Numbered from the stretch's first letter, positions 49,389-59,836 are shown. The stretch is 64,000 nucleotides of DNA from Irpex lacteus (GCA_001986395.2 MQVO02000073.1:1-64000), one strand, 5' to 3'. Notes: a model not told the origin generated them from the sequence alone. A program made the numbers and translations.

Positions 49389-50053
49389 CGACGCAGGAAG
49401 ATGGAGGGATAATAAGGTGCAGCCTATGCATTAGAGTTGGTGTAAATTATAGATTTGCAAGCGCGACTGGATATATAACGCACCGAAGCTGTCGCTTTAT
49501 GCTTCAGGTTACTGCGTTTTAGTCCACGACCTCGGTATTGCCAACCTAGACAACTGGGAAGTAAAATAAATTAACGAGCTTCCAATTCGCAGAACAGTCA
49601 AGAGCGGCTTACACTCGACGAGAGTTGAACGCGTTGACGGTTCGGACGAACCGATAAGATTAATTAAGCGCTGATCGCTGCAAAGCGTCGTGCACGTGGA
49701 CTTGGCATGCTTTCCTTACAACTCCCACTTTGCCCGCTTATGCTACCAATATGCTGGGCGTGCCACGGTTCATTCCATACGTTGGATTTTGCTTCGAAAG
49801 GTAAGCATATAGAGTATCGAGTCGCTGAACTTGACTGATACGCAGAGCAGATGTGTCATGTAGTGTGTTTACGGTACGTGTACACATTATGTATCTTTGG
49901 CCACAGCTGCGTGTGTGATACGTGCGGCAGTCGCTCACATCGTGGCCTACTCTCCGAATGGCCTCACTAATCATTGCTATATCCGGCAGTATCATGTTTC
50001 CCTGCAGGTGGTGATTCAACTACCGCTTCCTCCGCATCGATGTGTCCGGAGCG
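49389..50053. other. intergenic
   Basis: 5' flank of Tnp2 copy 1. No CACTA-type terminal motif found on inspection. No gene seen. Confidence 0.35.
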
Positions 50054-50060
50054 TATATAT
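50054..50060 (+). promoter_or_regulatory. TATA box of the next gene
   Basis: TATATAT, 39 bp before the ATG at 50099. Confidence 0.5.
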
Positions 50061-50098
50061 TTGTAGTCTTTCGGCATGAAGCTTCAACCTTCGCTACA

Positions 50099-50977
50099 AT
50101 GGCTTTCCTCTCTCGCGCCAAGAACTTGTCAGAAAACTACCCGCCCTCCCGCTTTCGCCTTTCCAAAGAACGTGGCGTAGAGATTACCAAGCGCCCAGAC
50201 GTAGGTCAGTATATCTCGACTCATCACTGGAAGCTTTGATTAACAGGGAAACAAAGACGTGAAACAGTCCCTTGACGAGGTTAAGAGTGGAGACTCCGAG
50301 GCTGGTGGTCATGTGAAAGTGCAAGGTCGTGATGCAAAGGTGTGTAATACACATTGGTTTATTGGTGGCTTCGCTCACCTTCCACGCAGCGTCGGACTGG
50401 CAGTTTCTGGCGTGGTGTACGCAAATGCATGCTATTCATGCTACAGATCACCCTCTCCGCCCTCATGAGCAGCCTCATCGTTGTCTACGAACATCAATCA
50501 GTATGCTCGTTGGTACACGCTCGGTTTATTTGGCCCCACTGTCAGGTCAACGACGTCTCTTCACCGCAGCATACCTTTGCCGTTTTCTCCATCACCAATG
50601 ATCTTCCCTTACGCCAATCCAGCGATACCCTCATCGCCGTCGCGACGTCGCCTGTTAATGATAGCCCCTCCGCTACCGCTACCCTGTCTGTCACTGCTAC
50701 CCTTGCGACTTCCTCTGATACCGCCACTCCCTCAGTCACTGCTGCCCCCTCAGGCACCGCTACTCCCTCCATTGTCGCCCCGGCCAACCCCGTCATCTCT
50801 GCCAACCCCGGCATCTCGGCCAGCCTCGCCAACCCTGTTATTTCTGTCATCCCCTCCCTCGCCCCAAGCTCGGCATGCACTACTACATCCATCCATGTTT
50901 CTACATTCCCTTCTTCTGTGTGTCTTCCTACTTGTTCACTGATGTTACCGCTTGTTGCTACTACTCCTCAATATTAG
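50099..50977 (+). CDS. uncharacterised protein with membrane helix and Ser/Thr/Ala/Pro-rich tail
   Basis: Three exons (50099-50200, 50247-50339, 50390-50977) total exactly 261 codons; introns are 46 and 50 nt, GT-AG. The N-terminus (MAFLSRAKNLSENYPPSRFR) is hydrophilic. A hydrophobic helix (MLFMLQITLSALMSSLIVV) is followed by a long tail of Ala/Thr/Ser/Pro repeats such as TATPSVTAAPSGTATPS and NPVISANPGISASLANPVIS. Third codon positions in this frame are mostly C or T, as expected of coding sequence in this genome, which is why this frame was chosen over two others that are also open. The tail resembles O-glycosylated stalks. Family unknown. Confidence 0.5.
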
Positions 50978-51271
50978 GCTCAGCTTACACTTCCTTGTCT
51001 ATGTAGAGTGCGACTCCGTTGCATGTATAAAATGTTATACTTGGTTGTCATATCTATCTATGGCTGTGTCCAGACTCTGATTAATGTCCGTCCATATTTA
51101 AATTCCTATGCTCTTTGATATAAAGAGGGTTGCGGGGCCCCACCGCGTTTCACGCGTCACAATTGGCTACAGTCGTTTGCATAATTCCGTGAAAGTTGCC
51201 GGATTTTCCACGCTGTTTGCTCCTGTTTGTCCCATGCCATCAGAGTGACTGTGACAGCCCAAATGTAGAAC
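50978..51271. other. intergenic with a decayed MITE end
   Basis: Around 51175-51230 there is a diverged version of the terminus seen at 15191 (ACAGTCGTTTGCATAATTCC). Nothing else recognised. Confidence 0.4.
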
Positions 51272-51388
51272 TAGTGTTGTCGACGAGTCGAGTGGGACTC
51301 TCGAGTCAACTCGCTTCGCAAGTTAGCGAGGGAAACTCTGAAACAGAGTCAAGTCGACTCGCGAGTCGTTGATGGGACTACCTGATTC
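51272..51388. mobile_element. hAT-like MITE, left-end fragment
   Basis: Starts TAGTGTTGTCGACGAGTCGA like the element at 15476, continues through the CGAGT/GACTC run and breaks off at CTACCTGATTCC. Confidence 0.75.
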
Positions 51389-51414
51389 CCGCTACCAGCT
51401 TGCCGGTGTAGCGG

Positions 51415-51902
51415 TAGTGTTGTCACGAGTCGAGTCGACTCAGTCGAGTTGTCGAGTCATCAATTGAGTTGGGATCATGAGCCTCAGATTTCCCCGGTCA
51501 TTCTGAGGACATTAGTTTCCGTCGACTTCAAAGCACCACACCATGTAGCTATGTACTTAAAAATATCTAGCCTGCCTTTAGAAATTACAGACTTGCTATC
51601 CCGCAAGCAAAAACGGCCAATAATGACAGGCATACGGTTGAACGTGCCTGACATGGCACTCTGCCCGTCTCTACATTAGCGCAACGCCTGAACTTGACGT
51701 CAGCTGATGTAACTGGACTGATATCAGAGGGCTAGGCGAACCGACATTGCAGAAAAGTGCATATTGGCCAATCAGGTAGTCCCATCAACGACTCGCAAGT
51801 CAACTCGAGTTGAAAGTCGACTTAACTAGCTTTCCGAGTTTGCCTCACTAACTCGCGAGTCGAGTCAACTCGAGAGTCGAATTCGACTCGTCGACAATAC
51901 TA
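51415..51902. mobile_element. hAT-like MITE, complete copy (inverted)
   Basis: 488 bp from TAGTGTTGTCACGAGTCGAG to ...GACTCGTCGACAATACTA, in opposite orientation to the 15476 copy. It is flanked by TGTAGCGG on the left (51407-51414) and TGTAGCAG on the right (51903-51910), an 8-bp target duplication with one later change. It lies next to the partial copy at 51272. Confidence 0.85.
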
Positions 51903-52149
51903 TGTAGCAGGTCTTTGGGTCTAGGGACGCAAAATGTGCACGCTTGTGTGCTGCACATGACTATAGTAAGCATAAATGACATGCCATGTGGCCTTTGAGA
52001 ACCCTGTGCACAAAGCTGCTGGCCAGAGTGCTGAAGGTGCAAAGACCTGCAGTGGTGTGCGCCGTCACGGCATGTCGATACCATTACTTCGCACAAATTT
52101 CACCGAACAAAACTTGGTACCAGGTCTAGCTGTGCACGCAGTGATAGCG

Positions 52150-52385
52150 GATTATTGGCTAATATGCACTTTTCTGTGATGTCGGTTCACTCATCTCTCT
52201 GATATCAGTCCAATTACATTAGCTGACATCAAGTTTGGGTGTTGTCCTCTAGGCGTTAATGTAGGGACAGGCAGGGCACTATGTCAGGCGTGTTTGACCG
52301 TACGCCCGTCGTTATTGGCTGTTTTTGCTTGCAAGATAGCAAGTCTGTAATTTCTAAAGGCAGGCTAGATATTTTTAAGTACATA
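52150..52385. mobile_element. hAT-like MITE, internal fragment
   Basis: Matches the interior of the 15476 copy (CACTTTTCTGTGATGTCGGT, CAAGATAGCAAGTCTGTAAT and others) without the CGAGT-rich ends. It abuts the next MITE. Confidence 0.7.
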
Positions 52386-52796
52386 GATACTGTACTATTA
52401 CAGCCATAGCGGGCGTGGGTTGTGACTATGACACGGCATGTTGTTAGATTCTAACAACCACCAGGGGGGTGGGACCGTGACATTCGCTATCTTAACAACA
52501 TACTGTATTATTACGACTGTAGCGGGCATGAGTTGTGACTGTGACGTGGCATGTTGTTAGATTATAACAGCCACCAGAGTGGTGGGACCGTGACATCCGC
52601 TATTTTAACATCATATGTCACGGTTGTGTCACTCAGTGCGCCGCAGGCACGGAAAATTTGTGACAAATTGTGACAGGCATGATGTGCCGACTCGCCAGGA
52701 TCTAACAACATTGTCCTCTGTGACCCGTGACAGGCGCCGAAATAACAACATTTTCGACCTCGTTGTGACCCGTGACCCCCGTTACGGTCGTAATAG
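52386..52796. mobile_element. GTCAC-rich MITE with an internal 115-bp duplication
   Basis: Inverted, longer relative of 14309-14614; begins ATACTGTACTATTACAGCC and ends CGTTACGGTCGTAATAGT. A segment of about 115 bp (GTAGCGGGC...TTGTTAGATT...GGTGGGACCGTGACAT...CGCTAT) occurs twice in tandem between about 52390 and 52605. The element at 52801 is inserted at its right edge. Confidence 0.7.
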
Positions 52797-52800
52797 TTCA

Positions 52801-54110
52801 CGATTCCTGAGGTACGAAGAAGAATCGTTCCAGTGCGACCTAGCACATTGGACAACTGCGACATGTAACGCGAGTGGTCCCTCAGCGTCTAATTCTGCCA
52901 ATACAGTGGGTAACAAATTCATTAGCTTTTGCTTGTAGTTGGGCGCTTTTTTGATGTCAAACAGATTTCGATTTTTACAGGAGCCATCACACATTCAATC
53001 TACACAAAAACTACATCAGGTTATAGCCCTAGGGAAGACCTTTCGAATGGTCCAACTTTCATATCAAAAGGTGGAGATTTGAGGAAGTTATGAGCTGGAT
53101 GGCTTTGGATGACGACCTGAGATTTCAAACTCCGCTTCAAAGTGTTATAGGCACTTTGTAAGCATCTCAAGCACGTAGTATTACACACTGTACATGTATT
53201 TGAAGTAAGCCCATACTATAAGACGTAGTATCGGACATGGTGTTATGTGTGGCATGATACATGGCATGATTCCTGGCATGATTCCTGGCATGATTCCTGA
53301 CATGATTCCTGACATGATTCCTTGAAAGACGAGGATGAAATATGAATTCAAAATTAGCCCACTGGATATATACTTAATGCTCTAAACATGTCAGCAGGTA
53401 TGTAGGTGGCCAAGAAATGATGAGATCAATAGAACAGTTCTGGTCAAACTACAGTTTGATACAAGTACACGGAGAGAAACTGAAAATATGACCAAACCAG
53501 TTTAGAACAAGTAATAGGCTTTGATTACAATGATCAGAGCCATATATCCTGGCCCTATGGGGTGTACCAATAAGCTGGAAAATAAATTGTGATGCTATGT
53601 TTGGTAGCAAACAAGATATGATTTTTTTCCCTCTTACTCCTGATCAAATATGCGTATAATTCGAGGTTTATACCTATTTATGGCTTCATGTATGTAACCC
53701 ATGAGCATCATAGTATATCAGAGGGCATGACGCAATATATTCCGATTTTTTCCGAATTTTATTGATCCACTTTCAGCCTTGAAAGAAAGATGCAAAAAGT
53801 GGCACCTACAGGATTGGAACCGGTGACCTTTGGATTTCCATACTTGAAACATAGTAAACATGCACAAATAGAACCCGGTCCACCTAGTAAGAGGATATCA
53901 CGAGAATTTGGAAACTGGCGCTGACCGGTCAGCGCCAGTTTCCAAAATGGCATCATTAGCAATGTGTCAGCACATTCATAACCTATGATATAAAAATATT
54001 TAAATACATGAAAATATATTTGAAAATGGATGTTGGGGGGCTTTCTAGCGTAAGAATGAGTGCGTAGGGACTCATTAGAGTATGTAATGATGTGTCACTG
54101 CGTAAGTGGC
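52801..54110 (+). mobile_element. palindrome-centred element, right part truncated
   Basis: Begins CGATTCCTGAGGTACGAAG right after the MITE. The left half (to about 53880) matches 9415-10541 and the minus strand of 30690-31769, including the CATGATTCCTGG array and the tRNA-like block. A perfect 40-bp palindrome follows at 53907-53946. The sequence after it up to about 54110 matches, inverted, 30500-30640. The right end is missing. Confidence 0.8.
53907..53946. repeat. perfect 40-bp palindrome, element centre
   Basis: Inverted repeat with no spacer; the inner 20 bp are GGCGCTGACCGGTCAGCGCC, identical to the palindrome at 12326, while the outer arms (TTTGGAAACT) are unique. Confidence 0.95.
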
Positions 54111-54753
54111 ATAATTTTTCCAGCGGAAAAAGGGGAGAAAAAGGCGTGAGAAAAGACAGCATGTTTCCGTCCGTTTGACAGAGTAAAAATGTGTCAGCAA
54201 AGGGAACCTTTTTCTTTACCTTTTTCCCAAGCCCAAATGTAGACAGAAAGGTCCCCTTTTGTACGTCATATTTTCAATCGAAAAATCAAACCTTTATGAT
54301 TGCCTTTTTCGGGAAGACAAATGGTTCATTATCGCGGACGCAAAAGGAAGCATATGTCCGGCGACATTTTTCCCAGGTGAAAAGGGACCGTATTCTCGCG
54401 GAGTAAATGGGCCCTTTTCACTTAGGAAAAGGTTTGGAAAAAGGTTTGTTATATGTCCTTACATTTTTCCTTACCTTTTTCCTTACCTTTTTCCTTACCT
54501 TTTTCTTGATGACATAGGGCACATTTTCACGCACCTTTTTCTTGACTACAAAAGGCACGTTTTTACTCGTGATCCGGCCTACAGTGTCCGGAGTCCCGAG
54601 TCCTGAATCAAGGTTGGAAGTTGAGACTCGGGAGATGCGTGCGTATAAGGCAAAGACGTCTTATCAAAAGCAAAGCAAGGGGGAAGGTATGCGTGGGAGA
54701 GAGATGTTCATGTAATTAATTTACAAGGCTATCTGTACAAGAATGTCGCTGGA
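54111..54753. other. A/T-tract-rich stretch with short repeats
   Basis: Many AAAAAGG and CCTTTTT tracts on one strand, including four near-tandem 12-bp TTTTTCCTTACC units at about 54462-54512. ORFs here are by-products of the repeats. It precedes the 3' end of R copy 2. Confidence 0.5.
54462..54512 (+). repeat. 12-bp tandem repeat (TTTTTCCTTACC)
   Basis: Four units with little variation. Confidence 0.85.
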
Positions 54754-56732
54754 TCAGAGTGAACCTTGTGAATTGGGACTACCACTAGTCCGCCTCCTCT
54801 TAGATGGCCCAGGCTCTGGTTCTTCTCTGCACCGCTTGGAGGACCCGCTACCTGAGCTGCTGCTGGAGTATGACTGGCTTGGTTGAGCACGCCTTTGAGA
54901 GGGTCTGTTCCCTTTCCGGTTCCCTTTTTTCGGTGTGGAGGGGCCCTTTTCTGGTATGATCCTTCGCCTTACCGCGCCGACTTTGATCATCCTTTTATAC
55001 ACTCTGTGAAACAGTCAAATCTTGAACAAACCAACAAAAAACTGCAACTTACCTCTCAGCATCACTAGGAATATTTAGATCTACCTCAGAAGTTGCACCA
55101 AGGTCCTCGCGAACGTCGCTGTCAAGGCCGACTAGCCAACTTTCGCTGTAAAAGTTCTTCGGAAGTCCTTTGACAGGCTGCCGGGTCGTTTCATCCTCCC
55201 CAGTTATGCGAGGACGCGGATGTGTACCGGACTTCAGTTTCCCCTCCGCATCATACTTATCTGCCATGTTGAGGGCGTCACATACTTCCACTACATGCCC
55301 TACTCTCCCATTCCTCCACCGCATCTTCTTAGCTACAGCCCAGGTATTTCCATCATCCTGAACAAGTTCGTCGTCACTGTGTATGCCTCTTCCAGCCCGT
55401 TTGAGGATAGGTACCAGATGCTTTGTCGATTTATGGCCTTGAGCAGCTTTCACTCGACGGTTGGCCATCTAGGAGCCACATAGGCAGTGAGCGGAGTAGC
55501 AAAAGGTTGAAAGGCAGAGCAGGTACTTGCCTCGGCGATTCTGCTATTAGCTTTTGCTTGAAGCTTCTTCTTGAGCAACCTGTGAGCGTGCTCTGGCGGA
55601 AGCGTGGCTTTATTGATGTCTTGATATGCCAGTTTAAGAGCCTTGAAGTGTACTGAGAAATAGCGCCGTACTTCTTCCTTATCTTGAGATACAGCATTGT
55701 TTACCCTGACATACTGTTCGGCGAAGATCCTTATGCAACGCTTATTCCAAGCAGAGGCAGGGGTGGCCTGCATATCGAGCCGTAGAGGGTATTTAGCAAG
55801 ATTGTACCGTGAGAAAGAAGGCCCATCTCTCTTGTCCCCAGTCTTTTCATATCTTGCGACGGAGCCAGGCAGAGGGAGTGAAAAACGGGATTGGTTGTCC
55901 TCCCTGTTCATCCAAAGCAGAGCAGTTGTACGGATATGTTTCTGGAGAAATACAAGATCAGACGGCTCCAAGAATCAAGGCTCCCAAGTTACTCGCCTGC
56001 AAGTTCTTTTCTCTATCACCGCGTTGTTTCACGGTCAGGCGATCAACTGGCTGATCCTCAGACTGCTGAGAATCCTGCGGGTCCCTTTTCTTGCGGGATT
56101 GACTTCCCTTTTTGGTGGGGCTAGCTGGGTCTTCGGCCGCCATCATACCGCGAATAGCCTGTGCCATCTCTCCACCGTTGACTAGGTTGTTCTGCACAGC
56201 ATGCATATGAGTCATGTGCGGAAGAGAGTGACAGGTGAAGCTTACCGGATTGGCCTCCCATTCCTGCAGCAGTCGTTCCTACGTAGCGAAAGCATATCAG
56301 AGACGTTCCTGGCGGAAAGCATAGAACTTACGAAATCGGCATGGGGTGGATCTTGTAGGCCATAGGGCGGGAAACGAGCTGCAGAAGGTTGTCGTCAGGG
56401 ATTAACGAGAGGCAAAGTGAATGGCCATACCTGATAAGGGCTCAAGCGTCTTACTTTGGCTAGGGAGTTGGAACGTTACCGCCTTCTGAAGAAAAGACGA
56501 TGAATAGACAACCTGAACATCAACGTACAAGATAGACTCACCCCCTTCCCGTCCGTCTTCCACACGGTGGCTTTTTTCGATGGCCAAGGGATTTGGCCGT
56601 CTTTCAAAGCCTTATGGTTTCTTCCATTGTCCCTCTCACTCTCTCGTTCATCGCCTTCGCCTCGTTGTTTCCGCTTTTCCTTGTCCTTGTTCTGCTTACG
56701 ACTACGCTCCCTCTCCTTCCGATCATGACCAT

Positions 56733-56779
<47 letters not shown>

Positions 56780-57952
56780 CGCTCCTGCTCCCGCTCCCGC
56801 TCCCGCTCCCGCTCCCGTTCCCGCTCCCGCTCCCGCTCCCGCTCCCGCTCCCGCTCCCGCTCCCGCTCCCGCTCCCGCTCCCGCTCCCGCTCCCGCTCCC
56901 GTGCCTGCTCCTGCTCTCGCTCCCGTGCCTGCTCCTGCTCTCGCTCCCGCTCCCGCTCCCGCTCCTGCTCCTGCTCCCGCTCCCTCTCCCGCTCCCGTTC
57001 CCGTGCCTGCTCCCGCTCCCGCTCCTGTTCCTGCTCCCGCTCCTGCTCCTGCTCTCGCTCCCGCTCCCGCTCCCGCTCCCTTTCCCGCTCCCTCTCCCTC
57101 TCCCGCTCCCGCTCCTTGCCCTTCTCTCCCCGTCCTTTATCCTTGTACAGCGATGAGATTACGGTGAGGCTACGATGGGGCAGAGATAGCAGTTGTAACT
57201 GACCTTCTGTACATCCTTCCCCTCCGCCCAGTGTGGGGGGCACTTGAATTCGAATCTATGTTCAAGCTGGGTATCCATTTCGTCCTGAGATTGTGCTTCT
57301 GACTGAGTATTCCTCGTCTGTACTGGTAAAGGTTTCTTCTTTCTTCCAGGCCTCTCCTTGGCCTCTTTCCGCTTCTTGGTAGCACGATTGTCCAACTTGT
57401 CTTCCTCTTCCTCATGCCTATTCTTGGAATGAGCTTTTCCTTGCGCACTTTGCAGCGGTGCTGGCGGCGCTGGTGCTGGTGCTGGCGGTGCTGGTGCTGG
57501 TGGTGCTGGTGCTGGCGGTGCTGGTGCTGGTGGTGCTGGTGCTGGCGGTGGCTGTGCATTTCCAGGAGCCCTCCTCTTCGCCCCGCGAATAGGGTTCTGC
57601 CATAACATCGGGAATTTGGCACTAATTTGAACAGACAAGCTGATTACTTACCTCTGCATCGATCTCCGCCGCTCTTTGTAGGTCTTGGTTTTGCCTAAGA
57701 TCAGTAAAAAACATGTTTGTTTCAGGTGGTATCACGACGCTATCCATGAATATTGCATCGTAATCAACCCTGCGTGCACGTATCTAAAGTACTGCGAAGT
57801 TAGGAAGCTCTATCAGTGAGTGAAGTGCGAAGACTTGCCAGCTCGAAAGGCGCATATCCGGGGGCAAAATCGAAAGCTGGCATAGGGCTAGAAATCCTCG
57901 CAAAGGCGGGGCGTGGAACAGGTCGCCCATGATCAGGCTGTGGGATGTCCAT
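54754..57952 (-). CDS. uncharacterised family R, copy 2, with Arg-Glu repeat expansion
   Basis: Minus-strand gene from ATG 57952 ([20 protein letters not shown]) to 54754. The second exon ([17 protein letters not shown]) is reached through an intron with a GC donor (GCAAGT) and acceptor TTTAG. Next come a Pro-Ala repeat exon (57160-57603) and a low-complexity exon (about 56480-57115) with about 125 residues of alternating Arg-Glu and Gln-Glu. The conserved part follows: [71 protein letters not shown] basic/Ser tail ends the protein. It aligns with R copy 1 over the conserved part, but copy 1 lacks the repeats. RE repeats occur in nuclear, RNA-processing proteins; no function is claimed. Confidence 0.65.
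56733..57116 (-). repeat. hexanucleotide array encoding (Arg-Glu)n/(Gln-Glu)n
   Basis: About 64 units of GCTCCC or GCTCCT (plus strand) with a few GTGCCT and GTTCCC variants. On the coding minus strand it gives RE, QE and occasional ARE units. The plus-strand frames read as long Ala-Pro and Leu-Pro ORFs, which are artefacts. Confidence 0.95.
57462..57549 (-). repeat. tandem repeat encoding Pro-Ala-Pro
   Basis: Units of GGTGCTGGTGCTGGC on the plus strand, about six in a row, in frame in gene R copy 2. Confidence 0.9.
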
Positions 57953-58311
57953 CACAGTGGCGAGCGTGATGGCAGAGGAGAGGAAAGAGATGATGTGGCC
58001 CGGTAGACGACTGTTGAGCTGTATAACGAATCCGTGAGTGGGCTAGGTCTTTTCATTCTCCATAGCGGCCTACGTACTGAATGAAACAATGATTTCCCAT
58101 TTTTTCTTTATGACATTCTATCGCTCATTCTATCGCTCATTCTTTACATCCTTGCTCACGACGCAATCGCATTCCAGAGCTCTTATAGTATGGTAGATAC
58201 AAAATACGGAACCAGAGCCTACAATTCTATGGCAGTAGGATAGGGAGGCAGCGTCATTAAGCAAATCAGCGCCAAGATAATAACCAGATACACGAACCTC
58301 CGGTCCAGATG
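57953..58311. other. intergenic
   Basis: 5' flank of R copy 2 and 3' flank of the WD40 gene. A near-repeat ATTCTATCGCTC occurs twice at 58116-58140. Nothing else seen. Confidence 0.4.
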
Positions 58312-59836
58312 CTATACATTTTTGAAAGACACAGCAAGAGCCAGCAGTACAACGCTGGCTACACTTATCTGAAGGATGATGTAAGTATATGGAAGCGAAC
58401 AATTGAGTTGGCCAGGATATGACGCCTACCCATAGGAGACTGCGGCCCTTAGAGGAAGGCCTAACCAGCTTCGGAGCTATGAGCGAAAGAGATCTTGTCA
58501 AGCGATAACAGAAGCGAGTAAATGAATCCAACGCGTACCTTCTGTACACCATAGAGCTACTGATTTTGAGGTGAGCGTAGCAATGGCGAAGCGATCTTCT
58601 TCTTCAAATTCGTGCTGCTAAAGACCGCCGGGAAAATTAGACAGAGGCAAAGAGATCGTCAAGGGAGAACTTACCGCTATGGCTAGAATTCTTGCGGCCT
58701 TCCCTAGATTCCACGATCCGCTATGAGCATAATTGGGAAGGACATAGAGAACGCACTTGGACTCACCAGGATGGATGAGAGTAAAGAATTTGGTACCGCT
58801 TCCGTCATCGACAAACCATGCCCTCACCTTCCCTTCATCAAACGCACTTATCAAAACGGTGTCATTGTGCACAAAGATGGCAGCAGAGCTGCTATCGGGG
58901 TAGTTGTGTGAGATGGTGAGGTATTTTTCGAAAGGGTGCTCTGTAGTCAAAGCGATAGAGTTCAAATCGCGACGTGCGGCCTACAGCAATGGTGCCGGTG
59001 TTGGGAGAAAGAAGCGTGGTCCCCCTGGAAGCAGTGTTACCCTGCGTTGAGGCTGATCGTAATAGGTACTCACAAGGCAGCCTCAGGCTTCAGAAGATGC
59101 CGGCGCATAACGCCGGTTTTTGCATCCCACACCCTTACACGATATGAAAGGCCAAGTTCAGTACACATTGCATACATGTGGTTGAATAACTCACCTGAGA
59201 CCATGGTATTGGTACGAAATAATGAGCGTATCTTCAGTGGCCCAGTGGAGACCGGTAATATGGACATCAGAACGACGCTCGAATTGAGGCCACTTAAGAG
59301 AAATGCCCTCCTGCCATTGCTCTGACGATATATTAGTGGTCTCCAAGAGGAATAGTGATATAGTGATAGCACTACTCACCATTTCTAGAGTTCCAAGCCC
59401 AAGTTCGAACATCTACACCATTCCCAGTGACAAGCCTCGCTCCACTTCTACTCACGCTGGCATGGGATATGCGGTGATTGCTGACCCTCATAACTGAAGA
59501 GTCAACGGAAAGCTATGGGACAAGTTAGCTAAAGGGTCACTGCAGCGATGTTCAGCTACTCACAGGATTGGCGAGGGATGTGTTCACCACCGTTCCATCG
59601 GTGTAAACACACAGCAAGGATCCTACCTGCCCTGTAAGCCACAACAGCATGCAAATCTTCTCCGGATACCATATGCGAGCCTCGAGTTTGCCAGAGTCCG
59701 TTGCCAGAACGAAGGTGCAGTCAGAATTAGAGCAGGCAAGCCAGGTCCCCTCCTTGCTGAAAGCAAGAGCGTATAAGCCGCTCAGATTGAGTCCCTTCTC
59801 CTCCGTATTCCATGCCTCAGAGTATTGAAGTACCAT
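58312..59836 (-). CDS. WD40-repeat protein with C-terminal membrane anchor, with a 1-bp frameshift
   Basis: Starts at 59836 (MVLQYSEAWNTEEKGLNLSG) and ends at TAG 58312-58314. Exons include 59836-59564, 59512-59380, 59321-59195 and one from 59133. Strands read LYALAFSKEGTWLACSNSD, SVSRSGARLVTGNGVDVRTW, ITGLHWATEDTLIISYQYHG, VWDAKTGVMRRHLL, TLLSPNTGTIAVGR, AAIFVHNDTVLISAFDEGKV and FAIATLTSKSVALW. The tail is a hydrophobic helix (ISVASVVLLALAVSFKNV). Around 58951-58957 the frame shifts by one base: SRFELY continues as ALTTEHPFEKYLTIS one base out of phase. That is a lesion or base-call error. It is a paralogue of the split gene at 28659-32739. A seven-bladed propeller anchored to a membrane is the likely form; the partner is unknown. 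Confidence 0.75.

Noticed and set aside
50542..50892. 116-codon minus ORF in the Ser/Thr/Ala/Pro gene
   Set aside because: Mirror of the low-complexity plus-strand repeat; it has no start context.
56580..57167. Plus-strand ORFs of 187-195 codons rich in Ala-Pro or Leu-Pro
   Set aside because: Products of the hexanucleotide array read on the wrong strand; the minus-strand frame joins to conserved R exons.
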